From: JBCCQH01 sp039024435
GTDB lineage: Bacteria; Bacteroidota; Bacteroidia; J057; JADKCL01
Direction of reading: 5' to 3'
NCBI GenBank assembly: GCA_039024435.1
Contig: JBCCQH010000006.1
Coordinates: 1-64,000, forward strand
Length of the DNA stretch: 64,000 bases
The notes under the pieces were generated by a model, which was not told the origin of the DNA, did not search any database, and was given only the letters and a program-made list of their open reading frames with translations. A program made the position numbers and the translations under genes. Every line of letters begins with the position of its first letter. Position 1 is the stretch's first letter. Positions 35,619-43,341 of this stretch are shown piece by piece.

Positions 35619-36188
35619 TTACCGGCTCGCCGCCCAGGCGCGGAAAGCGCGCAAAATCTGCTGTCCGACTTCTTTGGGCGCGATTTCGGAGGTGTTTACC
35701 ACCAGATCAAAGTTGGCATGGTTCGCGCAGTCGGCCTGGTAAATTTCCAGAAAGCGGCGGTTTTCGCTGGCTTTGCGGGCGGTGATGTCACGAATCGCGT
35801 GGTCGAGGTCGCGGTACTTCTCTTTGTTGCGGCTGGCATCGCCCATAATGCGCTCGGCCGAGATCCGGGGCGGGACGGTCAGGTAGATCTTGAAGGAATC
35901 GGGCATGAAAAACCAGGCCATACGCGAGTCGACGATCAGGCCTTCCGGGCGCTCATTGAGCTGCACAAAGACCGAATCGATTTCTTCATCGATTTCGGGA
36001 TGGGTTTCGGCGTACTGGTTCAGTTCCAGGGTGGTCATGCCGTAGCGGGCGGCGATTTCACGTTGCACTTTACCGGCGGAGTAAATTTCGTAGCTGAGGG
36101 CTTGGCTGAGGAACTTGCTGGTGACGGATTTGCCACTGCCGAGATCGCCGGTAATGGTTATTTTGGGCTGGATGGAGGGATTGTGCAT
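35619..36188 (-). CDS. cytidylate kinase-like protein
   Basis: A 189-residue P-loop protein. The Walker A loop GDLGSGKS (about 14-21) is followed by LSYEIYSAGKVQREIAARYG, EEIDSVFVQL, VDSRMAWFF and AERIMGDASRN, which fits the cytidylate-kinase-like family that resembles archaeal and some bacterial Cmk proteins but is shorter than canonical Cmk (about 225). Its substrate may be CMP, but a different small-molecule kinase role is possible; the genome probably has a canonical cmk elsewhere. It converges with galT. A weak -7-like TATCTTGG lies upstream at about 36213-36206 on the minus strand. Confidence 0.75.
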   Translation of the reverse strand: MHNPSIQPKITITGDLGSGKSVTSKFLSQALSYEIYSAGKVQREIAARYGMTTLELNQYAETHPEIDEEIDSVFVQLNERPEGLIVDSRMAWFFMPDSFKIYLTVPPRISAERIMGDASRNKEKYRDLDHAIRDITARKASENRRFLEIYQADCANHANFDLVVNTSEIAPKEVGQQILRAFRAWAASR

Positions 36189-36333
36189 GCGTTTTCCTTT
36201 GGCGCGCCAAGATACGGAGGGATCGGCAAATGGTCAACGCTGGGAACGGGACGGTGCGAAAGGCAAAAAGCTGGAGTCAAAAATCCTTGGCAAAGTTAGG
36301 TTTTCGTCACCGGTAACGGGCGGACGGCAAAAA

Positions 36334-36505
36334 CCTCAGAGGCTGTTTAAAATTGGTTTGTGAAATTTGCGAGTGCAGATTTTTTTGTCCCTTGAAGCTC
36401 ATTTTGGCGTCCATAGCCCGAGCTATGGGCGAGAAAATAGCGGAAGAGGGGCGGAAAAAGATGCCATAGCAAAATCGCAGAATTAAACTTAAACCGCCTC
36501 TAAGG
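36334..36505. repeat. MITE-like element, copy 1 (172 bp)
   Basis: Ends are imperfect inverted repeats: left CCTcAGAGGCtGTTTAA, right (complement) CCTtAGAGGCgGTTTAA. The inside holds a hairpin: 36401-36417 pairs with 36422-36438 (ATTTTGGCGTCCATAGC against GCTATGGGCGAGAAAAT). A second copy is at 41817-41984. No transposase inside, so if mobile it depends on one encoded elsewhere. Confidence 0.8.
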
Positions 36506-36543
36506 CGCGTAAAATCCCTGGGAACGCACGGCATGCCCCAAGT

Positions 36544-36597
36544 CTAAGTTACCCATCCGTGGGTAAATTTAGCGATACCGCCGTGCCTCGACACGGC
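36544..36597. repeat. paired short hairpins downstream of the MITE-like element
   Basis: TTACCC (36549-36554) pairs with GGGTAA (36561-36566), and GCCGTG (36580-36585) pairs with CACGGC (36592-36597). The string GTGGGTAAATTT (36559-36570) recurs at 53352-53363 next to another hairpin. The remainder of the gap 36189-36704 (516 bases) has no gene I can support. Confidence 0.5.
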
Positions 36598-36704
36598 AGC
36601 GCCCGGTTTTCCCCGCTCAACCGCTCCTGGGGGTAAAATTGTTGTGCGCCCTCGGTAACCCCACTTGGAAATTCCTTCCGGAAAAATGTATTTTGCGGAG
36701 GTAT

Positions 36705-38282
36705 ATGCAAAAAATTCCCGGCTTATTTTGGGTACTGTGGTTCAGTTTGGGCGTTTGGGCAATTCCCGGAGCTTCCTGGGCCAGTAACCTCACCCCAGGC
36801 GCAATCTCCCCTGCCAATGATACCCTCTGTCCCTATGCCGACCCGGGGCCGTTTGTGAGCCAGCCCGCGACCAATGCTTTTGGCACGGTAAGCTACCAGT
36901 GGCAGATTCAGCCGGGTTGTACCGGAGCCTGGACCGATATCCCGGGAGCCAATGCCCTGACTTTTGACCCGGCATCGGTGGAAAATCAAGCTTTGTGCTA
37001 CCGATTGGAAATCACCGATGACTCCTGCACCGTGTATTCCGCAATCGTCAGTACGTTTCCCCATCCGGCGGAGCCCCCACAACTTACTCCCCAAGGACCG
37101 ACCGTGGGCTGCGAAGGGGACTCCGTATTGTTTGTGGCCAGCAGTTCTGTGAACAACTCATTTAACTGGCTATTCAATGGTCAGCCGATTCCCGGAATGA
37201 TCGGGGACAGCCTGGTGGGGAATCAACCGGGCGATTATGCCGTAGTCATCACGAATAGCAATGGCTGCCAGGATACCTCGCAAACCTTTGCTTACACCTG
37301 GTTTCCTCCACTGAATACCAGCATTTTAGCGTTGCTTGACTCAACCATTTGTCCGGGAGATACGACGCCTTTGCAAGCGCAGGTAGTGGGCAATGTAAGC
37401 GGCTTCCAGTGGTTGCAAAATGGCATCCCCATTCCCGGGGCAACGGCAGCAAATTATTCGGCGACCGAAACCGGTACCTACACCCTCCAGGTGGTCGATA
37501 ACAATGGCTGTACATACACCTCGCCCGGGCGAGAAATTGTTCCGGGAGTACCGCCCAGCGCCCAGCTCTTTCCACCCTCCGCAACCTTGATCTGTGCCGG
37601 CGTCAGTATCCCCCTCACGGGAAGTGGGGGAAGTACCTACCAATGGCTCCGTGATGGACTACCGATTCTCGGGGCAACGGATTCGGTATTGGCGGCGACG
37701 GCTTCGGGTGAGTACGCGCTGGTGGCGGACAATGGTTGCGGGTCCGATACTACCCCGGCGATCACTATGCTCGCTTCCCCCGGACCCACGGCTGCATTTG
37801 ACTACGAAAATTACCTCCTCAGTCAGGTGCTCTTTTTTGACGAAAGCACCGATGCGGTGCACTGGTCCTGGGACTTAGGGAACCTGGTTTCCCCCGAGCA
37901 ATTTGTCTATTACGCCTTTCCCGGGCCGGGCAGCTACGAAGTGACCTTGACCGTGACCGATCTCCTGGGTTGTACGAATGCCACAACCCAAACAGTTACG
38001 GTAACTGATCCTGACCCTTTCGTTCCCAATGTGTTTACTCCGAACGATGATGGGATCAATGACGAGGCGAGAACGAGATTTGATCGGTTAAATGCAATTG
38101 ATTTTTGTATATTTGATCGATGGGGATCCAAAGTATTCACGACCCGTTCCCCCAATGAATTTTGGGACGGCCGGATCGGAGAGCAAAGGGCCCCGGAAGG
38201 TGTTTATTATTTTTCGCTCCGGGCACTTGATATTAGAGGAAAATCCATCGTGGCGTCCGGAAATATTACCTTACTGCGCTGA
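36705..38282 (+). CDS. secreted protein with Ig-like and PKD domains and gliding-type C-terminal domain (T9SS type B)
   Basis: A 525-residue protein. The ATG at 36705 opens a signal peptide; an upstream ATG at 36639 is less suitable. The body has three or four Ig-like units of about 75 residues, each with a FQWLQNG or FNWLFNGQPIPG core (the tryptophan repeated) and ending in a GxYxLxVxDNxGC pattern; then a PKD domain (about 390-470, VHWSWDLGNLV to VTLTVTD). The last 80 residues, from PNVFTPNDDGIND, are the gliding-motility-associated C-terminal domain of T9SS type B. So it is Sec-exported and then secreted to the surface or medium. Possible adhesin; the binding partner is unknown. Confidence 0.9.
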   Translation: MQKIPGLFWVLWFSLGVWAIPGASWASNLTPGAISPANDTLCPYADPGPFVSQPATNAFGTVSYQWQIQPGCTGAWTDIPGANALTFDPASVENQALCYRLEITDDSCTVYSAIVSTFPHPAEPPQLTPQGPTVGCEGDSVLFVASSSVNNSFNWLFNGQPIPGMIGDSLVGNQPGDYAVVITNSNGCQDTSQTFAYTWFPPLNTSILALLDSTICPGDTTPLQAQVVGNVSGFQWLQNGIPIPGATAANYSATETGTYTLQVVDNNGCTYTSPGREIVPGVPPSAQLFPPSATLICAGVSIPLTGSGGSTYQWLRDGLPILGATDSVLAATASGEYALVADNGCGSDTTPAITMLASPGPTAAFDYENYLLSQVLFFDESTDAVHWSWDLGNLVSPEQFVYYAFPGPGSYEVTLTVTDLLGCTNATTQTVTVTDPDPFVPNVFTPNDDGINDEARTRFDRLNAIDFCIFDRWGSKVFTTRSPNEFWDGRIGEQRAPEGVYYFSLRALDIRGKSIVASGNITLLR

Positions 38283-38365
38283 TACATGCCTACCCGCATG
38301 CATCGTGGATAAAGTTGACCAGATCAGTTACCATTCCATCTTTTTTATTGGTATTTCTCATTCCC

Positions 38366-38373
38366 AAAAGGAG
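38366..38373 (+). promoter_or_regulatory. Shine-Dalgarno sequence of the HD hydrolase gene
   Basis: AAAAGGAG ends 6 nt before the ATG at 38380. Strong Shine-Dalgarno sites are rare in this lineage and I see none as good elsewhere in the window. Confidence 0.6.
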
Positions 38374-38379
38374 AATTAA

Positions 38380-38904
38380 ATGAAATTATCAGAGCAAGCG
38401 AAGGAATACGCAATTCGCTGCCATGAAGAAACGAACCACTTGTATGACGGAAAACCTTACGCCTTTCACTTGCAAATGGCGGTGAACGTGGCCGAAAGGT
38501 TCATGGATGGACGGTTTTCCGAGCGTGAAAAGGAACTGATTCGAGCAGGTTGTTGGGTTCACGATGTAATCGAGGATTGCCGGCAGACCTACAACGATGT
38601 CCGTTCGGCACTCGGAACCGAAGTCGCCGAAATTGCGTATGCCCTCACCAACGAAAAGGGGCGCAACCGCCGGGAACGCGCCAATGACCGCTATTACCAA
38701 GGCATTCGTGAGACTCCGCTGGCCGCATTTGTGAAGCTGTGTGACCGCATCGCAAATGTCGAGCACTCCAAGTCCAGTGGCAACCGGATGTTGCACGCTT
38801 ACCGCCGGGAATTGAGCAATTTCCTCGCCAAAGTTCACGCTGGAGTCGAGACGGTCCCCTTGGAAGAATACCTCAAGGAATTCCTTTCTGAGCAAACCGT
38901 TTGA
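38380..38904 (+). CDS. MESH1-like HD domain hydrolase (RelA/SpoT-type hydrolase fold, single domain)
   Basis: A 174-residue all-helical protein. The HD-domain metal and catalytic residues are all visible: His30 (GKPYAFH), His61-Asp62 and Glu65-Asp66 in WVHDVIEDC, and Asp122 with Asn126 in KLCDRIANV. TYNDVRSALGTEVAEIAYALTNEK is typical of the ppGpp hydrolase domain of RelA/SpoT and of stand-alone MESH1/SAH proteins. So it may hydrolyse (p)ppGpp, or NADPH as reported for animal MESH1; no synthetase or TGS domain is attached. Upstream is an unusually strong Shine-Dalgarno. It stands alone between the surface protein and a minus-strand gene. Confidence 0.82.
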   Translation: MKLSEQAKEYAIRCHEETNHLYDGKPYAFHLQMAVNVAERFMDGRFSEREKELIRAGCWVHDVIEDCRQTYNDVRSALGTEVAEIAYALTNEKGRNRRERANDRYYQGIRETPLAAFVKLCDRIANVEHSKSSGNRMLHAYRRELSNFLAKVHAGVETVPLEEYLKEFLSEQTV

Positions 38905-39209
38905 CCCGCCGAGTGCAGGTAAATCCCGCTCAGAACGCGGTTTCAACGTCAATCAGCTTTTCCAACCATCGAATCAAATCTACCGCTCCGCGCAGGCATC
39001 TGCGCGGTGTCGGGACGGGTATGCTCGGCTTGAGGAAATCGTCTACCTTTCATTTTTGAAGCGTCTCACCTAAGGATTGGCACCGACTCCGGGCCGGGCC
39101 ACGGAGCATGTCATGACCCTAAAAATCCCTGGAGCCAAGTCGTTATACGGAGCGCTGATGGCGTGCTTAAAACACGCACGCCAAAGGATAAACGCATTTT
39201 CGGTTCAAT
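38905..39209. other. intergenic region with hairpins
   Basis: 305 bases with no credible gene. It holds a perfect 8 bp stem with a 4 nt loop (CCGCGCAG 38988-38995, CTGCGCGG 39000-39007) and a GCGTG/CACGC stem near 39163-39180. Neither has a T-run. Role unknown. Confidence 0.5.
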
Positions 39210-40025
39210 CTACTTTTTTCCGGTCAGTGGGATTTCCAGCGTGGCTTCGTTGCTAAAGTTGTCTGGGTGGAAATAGTGCTTGACTTTGAATTGGAGGCGC
39301 ATACCGAGAGATTTGCCCCGTTTTGCGAAAAGCTCCATCGAAAACGCGAGGGTGGAATCGGCCGGTTGCGCAAAGTTGGGGGTGAATTCCACGGTGCCCG
39401 AGAGGAAGTAGTCGTTTTCCAGGCTGGTTCCGTAGGAAGCCGTCAGCGTGGCCGGGAGGTTGGGAAAGCGTTGCAAAGGCGGGTTTTCGCCCGCGATCAG
39501 GGCCTCCAAATTCCGAAATTGTCCGAGGTAGCGGCTGATGTTTGCGGGGGAAAAATGCAGGGCTTGCGGTCCGAACTGAACGTGACCGGAGTTGCTACCG
39601 GGGCGAAGCTCACGGAACCGGATCTGGTCGGATGCCAGGAGGCGGGTGCCGAAGGTTTTGGTGGCTTTGGCGAACGCTTTGGCGGCGTTTTTCCGAATCC
39701 GCTCCAATTCGCGGCGTAATTTCGGCGCGGTATCTTCCGGAATGCTGAGGACCTGCTCGATCTGCTCGGCGATGCTGCCGGTAATTTCTCCAAATCCTTG
39801 CTTGATCACGCGATCATAATCGCGGCCCAGATCCAGGGTGGTCGACAACTCAAAAGGAGGGATTTCCGGAACGATCCGTGGGGGACGTTCCCGTTTTTCC
39901 TTTTTGCGCTTGGGTTCCGGGGTGATCGGGGCTTCCGCCACTGCGGTGGTTGCGGTGGCCTCGTGCTTGGGAGTTGCCTTTTCGTTGGATTCTATCGCTT
40001 CCTTTTCTTTTCCTTTTTCAGCCAT
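39210..40025 (-). CDS. uncharacterised protein with charged N-terminal region
   Basis: A 271-residue protein with no signal peptide or membrane segment. The first 60 residues are disordered-looking: Lys/Glu-rich, then Ala/Thr, then a KRKKEKRERPPR basic patch. From about 60 to 130 helices are likely (GFGEITGSIAEQIEQVLSI and a heptad-like RRELERIRKNAAKAF stretch), and the C-terminal half is mainly beta strands (TLTASYGTSLENDYFLSGTVEF). I do not recognise a family. The basic patch might bind nucleic acid or membranes, but this is a guess. It is in the same direction as the small basic gene at 40209 but has a terminator between them. Confidence 0.7.
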   Translation of the reverse strand: MAEKGKEKEAIESNEKATPKHEATATTAVAEAPITPEPKRKKEKRERPPRIVPEIPPFELSTTLDLGRDYDRVIKQGFGEITGSIAEQIEQVLSIPEDTAPKLRRELERIRKNAAKAFAKATKTFGTRLLASDQIRFRELRPGSNSGHVQFGPQALHFSPANISRYLGQFRNLEALIAGENPPLQRFPNLPATLTASYGTSLENDYFLSGTVEFTPNFAQPADSTLAFSMELFAKRGKSLGMRLQFKVKHYFHPDNFSNEATLEIPLTGKK

Positions 40026-40160
40026 GCTGCACTTTTTTGGTGGTTATCTTCAATATCGGACATTTTGGGCAAAGCGGCAATGCAAGCCAACCCTCGATTA
40101 AGGTAAAATTCTTCTTCAAAATGGGTAGAAGCGCCCCCCGGAAGATAGACGAAAAACAAC

Positions 40161-40186
40161 AAAAATAGCCGCTCAATGGCGGCTAT
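40161..40186 (-). terminator. intrinsic terminator of the small basic protein gene
   Basis: Minus strand: an 8 bp stem (40186-40179 with 40172-40165, ATAGCCGC/GCGGCTAT) with a 6 nt loop, followed by five T (complement of 40161-40165). It ends about 20-50 nt after the stop at 40209. Confidence 0.8.
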
Positions 40187-40208
40187 CTAAATATCGTTTA
40201 CTGAGGAA

Positions 40209-40376
40209 CTATCCGTTGTTGGCGATTTTGGCCTCAATGGCGGCGATCACGACGCGGTTTTGCTCTTCCAGGGTCGGTTTGCGCACCACGGGCGGCGCAA
40301 CCACCCGCAAGGATTGACGACGACGATCAGCGCGGGCTCTCAGTCTCAGTTTCTTGGTCGAAAATTTCTTTCCCAT
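40209..40376 (-). CDS. small basic protein (55 residues)
   Basis: Begins at an ATG at 40376: MGKKFSTKKLRLRARADRRR, then a Val/Pro segment and a helical, acidic C-terminal part (TLEEQNRVVIAAIEAKI). About one residue in four is Lys or Arg. An exact promoter (40400-40428) sits 23 nt upstream and an intrinsic terminator follows, so a transcript of about 230 nt is well supported. I do not recognise the family; the basic N-terminus suggests RNA or ribosome contact, but it does not match known small ribosomal proteins I can recall. The longer upstream frame is not supported because the promoter lies inside it. Confidence 0.75.
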   Translation of the reverse strand: MGKKFSTKKLRLRARADRRRQSLRVVAPPVVRKPTLEEQNRVVIAAIEAKIANNG

Positions 40377-40399
40377 GATTGTTTCATCTTTAGAGTGGG

Positions 40400-40428
40400 C
40401 AAAGATACAAGTTTTCGCGTTTCCGCAA
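40400..40428 (-). promoter_or_regulatory. promoter of the small basic protein gene
   Basis: Minus strand: TTG (40428-40426), an 18 nt spacer, and TATCTTTG (40407-40400), an exact TAnnTTTG match. One of the two cleanest promoters in the window (the other is at 52155). Confidence 0.75.
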
Positions 40429-40545
40429 AAGCTTTGTTTTGAATTTTGCGGGACATCCCCCGCTGATTCCGTGGGAATCGTGCATCGGACCAGGGTAAGC
40501 CGTCTCAATCCGGGACGACGAGCGGGATGCATTGCAATTCCACGG

Positions 40546-40553
40546 CATCTTTG
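40546..40553 (+). promoter_or_regulatory. -7 promoter element of the gene at 40574
   Basis: CATCTTTG, one mismatch from TAnnTTTG. Predicted leader to the ATG at 40574 is about 17 nt. Confidence 0.45.
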
Positions 40554-40573
40554 AGTATTTTACCGGCGAAATT

Positions 40574-41335
40574 ATGGCTATGCAAGAAAATCATCTACCC
40601 ATTTCGCACTTTGCGCTTCAGGCGCTGCAAGGTCTCGCTTGGGGACTCGCGGCTCGGCAATTGCACGATCCCCTCCGTAAACCCGAAGCGATCGACTCGC
40701 TCCCGGAAACTCTGCCTGAAGGTGCCTACACCGCGGTTTCTGACCTGTTTTCGCAGCCCGATGCGGACATTGACCTGGTCGGAAAGGCCGATGCCATTGT
40801 CGACCAGTTCCCGGACCTCGAAGACCTGCGCGAATACTTGATGGACCTTTGTGCGCTGCGCATCATCGAAGTCGGCAGTGAACAGGAAGGGGAGGAGTTC
40901 CTGGAGGGCAAAAACTGGGAACAAGTGGAAGCCAAGATGGAAGCGCGAGGGACCGAATTGCTGAACCTCCTGATCTACCTGCGGGACTGCCGGGAAAATG
41001 AAATTGAGCCCACACTGGTGGATTTTTTGCAGGAATTTCTCATGGTTTCGGACGAGGACTTCCAAGAAGAATTGGCCATCTACGAAGACCTCATTCGCCA
41101 CCAAGATCTTGTCGACGGATCGCTCAAGCAGTTGATTCAAACCGGCAACAACCTGCGGGATCCGGAAATGCAGGAAATTTTTACGCCGACGATGCTCTTC
41201 TTTAAAGGTCGGTTATCCGGAAGCAGTAAATTGATGCTTCACCTGCTGAATGGGAGCCGCATTCCGGAAGTGCACGCCGCGATTTATCTGCTCTTGGTGG
41301 GCTTTTATCGCGCAGACGCGGCTTCTAGCCAGTGA
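40574..41335 (+). CDS. uncharacterised acidic helical protein
   Basis: A 253-residue protein with no signal or membrane segment; the ATG at 40574 is downstream of the promoter element at 40546 and is preferred. The sequence is strongly acidic and mostly helical (EGKNWEQVEAKMEARGTELL; DEDFQEELAIYEDLIRHQD). Near the C-terminus a less charged region (TPTMLFFKGRLSGSSKLML) may form a hydrophobic core. No known family that I recognise. It diverges from the small basic protein gene and ends immediately next to the YjbQ stop (TGATCA serves both strands). Confidence 0.75.
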   Translation: MAMQENHLPISHFALQALQGLAWGLAARQLHDPLRKPEAIDSLPETLPEGAYTAVSDLFSQPDADIDLVGKADAIVDQFPDLEDLREYLMDLCALRIIEVGSEQEGEEFLEGKNWEQVEAKMEARGTELLNLLIYLRDCRENEIEPTLVDFLQEFLMVSDEDFQEELAIYEDLIRHQDLVDGSLKQLIQTGNNLRDPEMQEIFTPTMLFFKGRLSGSSKLMLHLLNGSRIPEVHAAIYLLLVGFYRADAASSQ

Positions 41336-41749
41336 TCACGCGCCGCATACGGTAAGCACGAGCTTGCGCCGGCCGCCGTGGTCGCGAAACTCCCCGAGGT
41401 AGATGCCTTGCCAGGTGCCCAGTCGCAAAGCTCCATTTTGAATGGGAATCGTCACCGAATGCCCCACCAAGGCCGATTTTACGTGAGCCGGCATGTCGTC
41501 AGCCCCCTCCAGCGTGTGCGTATAGTAAGACTCATTTTCGGGAACTAAGCGATCAAAAATAGCATTGAAATCGGTGCGCACCGAGGGATCATAGTTTTCA
41601 TTGATCGCCAGCCCGGCCGAGGTGTGCAGAATAAATACGTGCAGCAATCCGAACTGGGGCAAGGGAGGCAAGGCCGCCACTACTTGATCGGTGATCAGAT
41701 GAAATCCGCGCCGAAACGCGGGCAGTTGTAGTTCTCGTTGGGCGTACAT
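41336..41749 (-). CDS. YjbQ/UPF0047 family protein (secondary thiamine-phosphate synthase)
   Basis: A 137-residue protein with the family signature of conserved polar residues: HVFILHTSAGLAINENYDP (His and Ser/Asn), SYYTHTLEGADDMPAHVKSAL and LGTWQGIYLGEFRDHGGRR. Members form trimers and show weak thiamine-phosphate synthase activity; the physiological role is still debated. Length is normal. The start at 41749 is preferred, with an alternative ATG at 41758. The stop abuts that of the gene at 40574 without any gap. A MITE-like element lies about 70 nt upstream. Confidence 0.9.
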   Translation of the reverse strand: MYAQRELQLPAFRRGFHLITDQVVAALPPLPQFGLLHVFILHTSAGLAINENYDPSVRTDFNAIFDRLVPENESYYTHTLEGADDMPAHVKSALVGHSVTIPIQNGALRLGTWQGIYLGEFRDHGGRRKLVLTVCGA

Positions 41750-41816
41750 GGCGGCCAATATAGCCGATCTCCTCCAAAGCCCGCACGTGGGTTGGGCTAG
41801 ATGGCAGAATGTCAGC

Positions 41817-41984
41817 TTAGAGGCACTTTAAAGTTGGTTTGTGATATTTGCTGGCGCATATTTTTTGTCCATCGCAGCTCATTTTCTCGTCTACAGCCAA
41901 AGCTATGGGCGAGAAAATCGCGGAAGCGGGGCGGAGAAAGATGCCATAGCAAAATCGCAGAATTAGATTTAAACAGCCTTTTAG
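41817..41984. repeat. MITE-like element, copy 2 (168 bp)
   Basis: Same family as 36334-36505. Left end TTAGAGGCACTTTAA, right end (complement) CTAAAAGGCTGTTTAA. Internal hairpin: 41881-41897 with 41902-41918. The right arm (GCTATGGGCGAGAAAAT) is identical in both copies, the left arm differs at several positions. Confidence 0.8.
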
Positions 41985-42007
41985 TGAATATGGAAATGAC
42001 GCTTACT

Positions 42008-42334
42008 TCAATTCTGAGGCTGGGTCACGTGCCGGCGGATCATTTTTTCCAGCATATTCCCGGCAATGTACCCCATGCGCGACCAGACGATTTGGCCGTT
42101 TTGGAACAAGAGTAGGGTCGGAAAGGCTTGGATCTGGTAATTTTGCATGAAGCGTTGATTCTTGGGGCCATTGATCTTGAGGATCCGAAGATCCTTTCCG
42201 AATCGCTGCTTGACATCGGTCAGCACGGGTTTCATGGCGATGCAAGGTCCGCAAGTTTCCGAGTAGACATCGACAAGGACGGGGACTTCAGAATGGGTGA
42301 TCAGCTCGTGGAAGCTGCTTTTTTGCTCGGCCAT
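42008..42334 (-). CDS. thioredoxin family protein
   Basis: A 108-residue protein with the active site ETCGPCIAM (Cys28, Cys31), the usual WCGPC motif with Thr before the first Cys in place of Trp. The cis-Pro is in IQAFPTLLLFQ and the conserved Gly pair in SRMGYIAGN. No signal peptide, so it is cytoplasmic. It may reduce disulfides in peroxiredoxins or reductases. It diverges from the exported coiled-coil protein gene. A 7 bp inverted repeat at 42363-42382 lies in the shared upstream region. Confidence 0.9.
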   Translation of the reverse strand: MAEQKSSFHELITHSEVPVLVDVYSETCGPCIAMKPVLTDVKQRFGKDLRILKINGPKNQRFMQNYQIQAFPTLLLFQNGQIVWSRMGYIAGNMLEKMIRRHVTQPQN

Positions 42335-42362
42335 AGTAGTATCACTTTTTCAATCGGTGAAT

Positions 42363-42382
42363 ATATCAATAAACTTTGATAT
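42363..42382. promoter_or_regulatory. inverted repeat upstream of the thioredoxin gene
   Basis: ATATCAA (42363-42369) and TTGATAT (42376-42382), a perfect 7 bp inverted repeat with 6 nt between. It lies 28 nt before the thioredoxin start and 170 nt before the divergent gene. A possible operator. Confidence 0.4.
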
Positions 42383-42552
42383 GTTCATTCAAATAAACGG
42401 AAATTTGGGGAAAAGGTTGTGCGGATGGCCGATGCTCGGCGGCGGACCGGGCGGATCTTCAAGCGAGATGCCGGGGAGGGATAATTTTTGGGCCTACCCC
42501 AGCGTTCTTTCAATGGCCCGCTATCCGCAAACAATTCGTAACTTGCATTTAA

Positions 42553-43305
42553 ATGCGTGATTTTCGCCTCCATATCGTTTTTTTGCTGGTGCTTACGTTC
42601 GGGGTTTCCGCTCCGGTATTGGCCCAAAAGAGCAAAATTAAGGCCCAACGGAAATCGCAAAATGCGGATTCTTCGCGCGCAATATCGGGGGGCAAAGCCG
42701 CCTTGAAGGCACGCATCCCACAGCGGGATTCATTGATCCAGACCGATTCGATGCCGGTGGTAGATGAAATGCCGGCCGTAAGCTCGGATTCTGTGGGTAA
42801 ACTGCCGGGAGATAGCATTCGTCCCCAACCCAAAAAATTCTATACCCGGGTGACCGCCACCCAGTTGCAAGCCTCTGAGCAACGTGTAGTTGCGATGCAG
42901 GAGCGATTGGAGCAGGCCGAAAGTACCCTGGACGATTATCAAAATGAGGAGGGCGAGTCCCCAAGCTTTACCGAAGAGGAGCTAGCTGCTTTTGCCGCCG
43001 CGATTGAGCGGGCACGGGCCAAAATAGTGGCGGCGGATTCGGTGCTTGTGATGGTGCGGGCCCGATTGCTCAAAGAAGGTAAGTTGCAAGGCGACCAAGC
43101 GGGTGCCGCCGGTGATGATTTGAATTTGGAGGACGATGCGGACGGTACGGGCGAACAAGCCTTGCCGGCGGGGACCGGCAAAGGGCAACTGAAACGCAAA
43201 AGTGGCGGAAAATCTGCCCTCAAACGCAACCAAGAACTGGACATTGACGACGACGATGCCGGTTCGGGGCCACCGCCCAACCGCGAACCCGACATTGACG
43301 ATTGA
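42553..43305 (+). CDS. exported low-complexity coiled-coil protein
   Basis: A 250-residue protein with a signal peptide (cleavage near VLAQ) and no lipobox. The mature part is Lys/Ser/Asp-rich, then a probable coiled coil (about 98-175; QLQASEQRVVAMQERLEQAE and FTEEELAAFAAAIERARAKI), then an acidic stretch with DDDDAGSG and a short DIDD end. No enzymatic domain. It is 36 nt upstream of the dikinase gene in the same direction, so the two may act together, but the sequence gives no function. Confidence 0.75.
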   Translation: MRDFRLHIVFLLVLTFGVSAPVLAQKSKIKAQRKSQNADSSRAISGGKAALKARIPQRDSLIQTDSMPVVDEMPAVSSDSVGKLPGDSIRPQPKKFYTRVTATQLQASEQRVVAMQERLEQAESTLDDYQNEEGESPSFTEEELAAFAAAIERARAKIVAADSVLVMVRARLLKEGKLQGDQAGAAGDDLNLEDDADGTGEQALPAGTGKGQLKRKSGGKSALKRNQELDIDDDDAGSGPPPNREPDIDD

Positions 43306-43341
43306 TCATCCAGCGCCGCAATTGGGCGGCAACTATATGCG

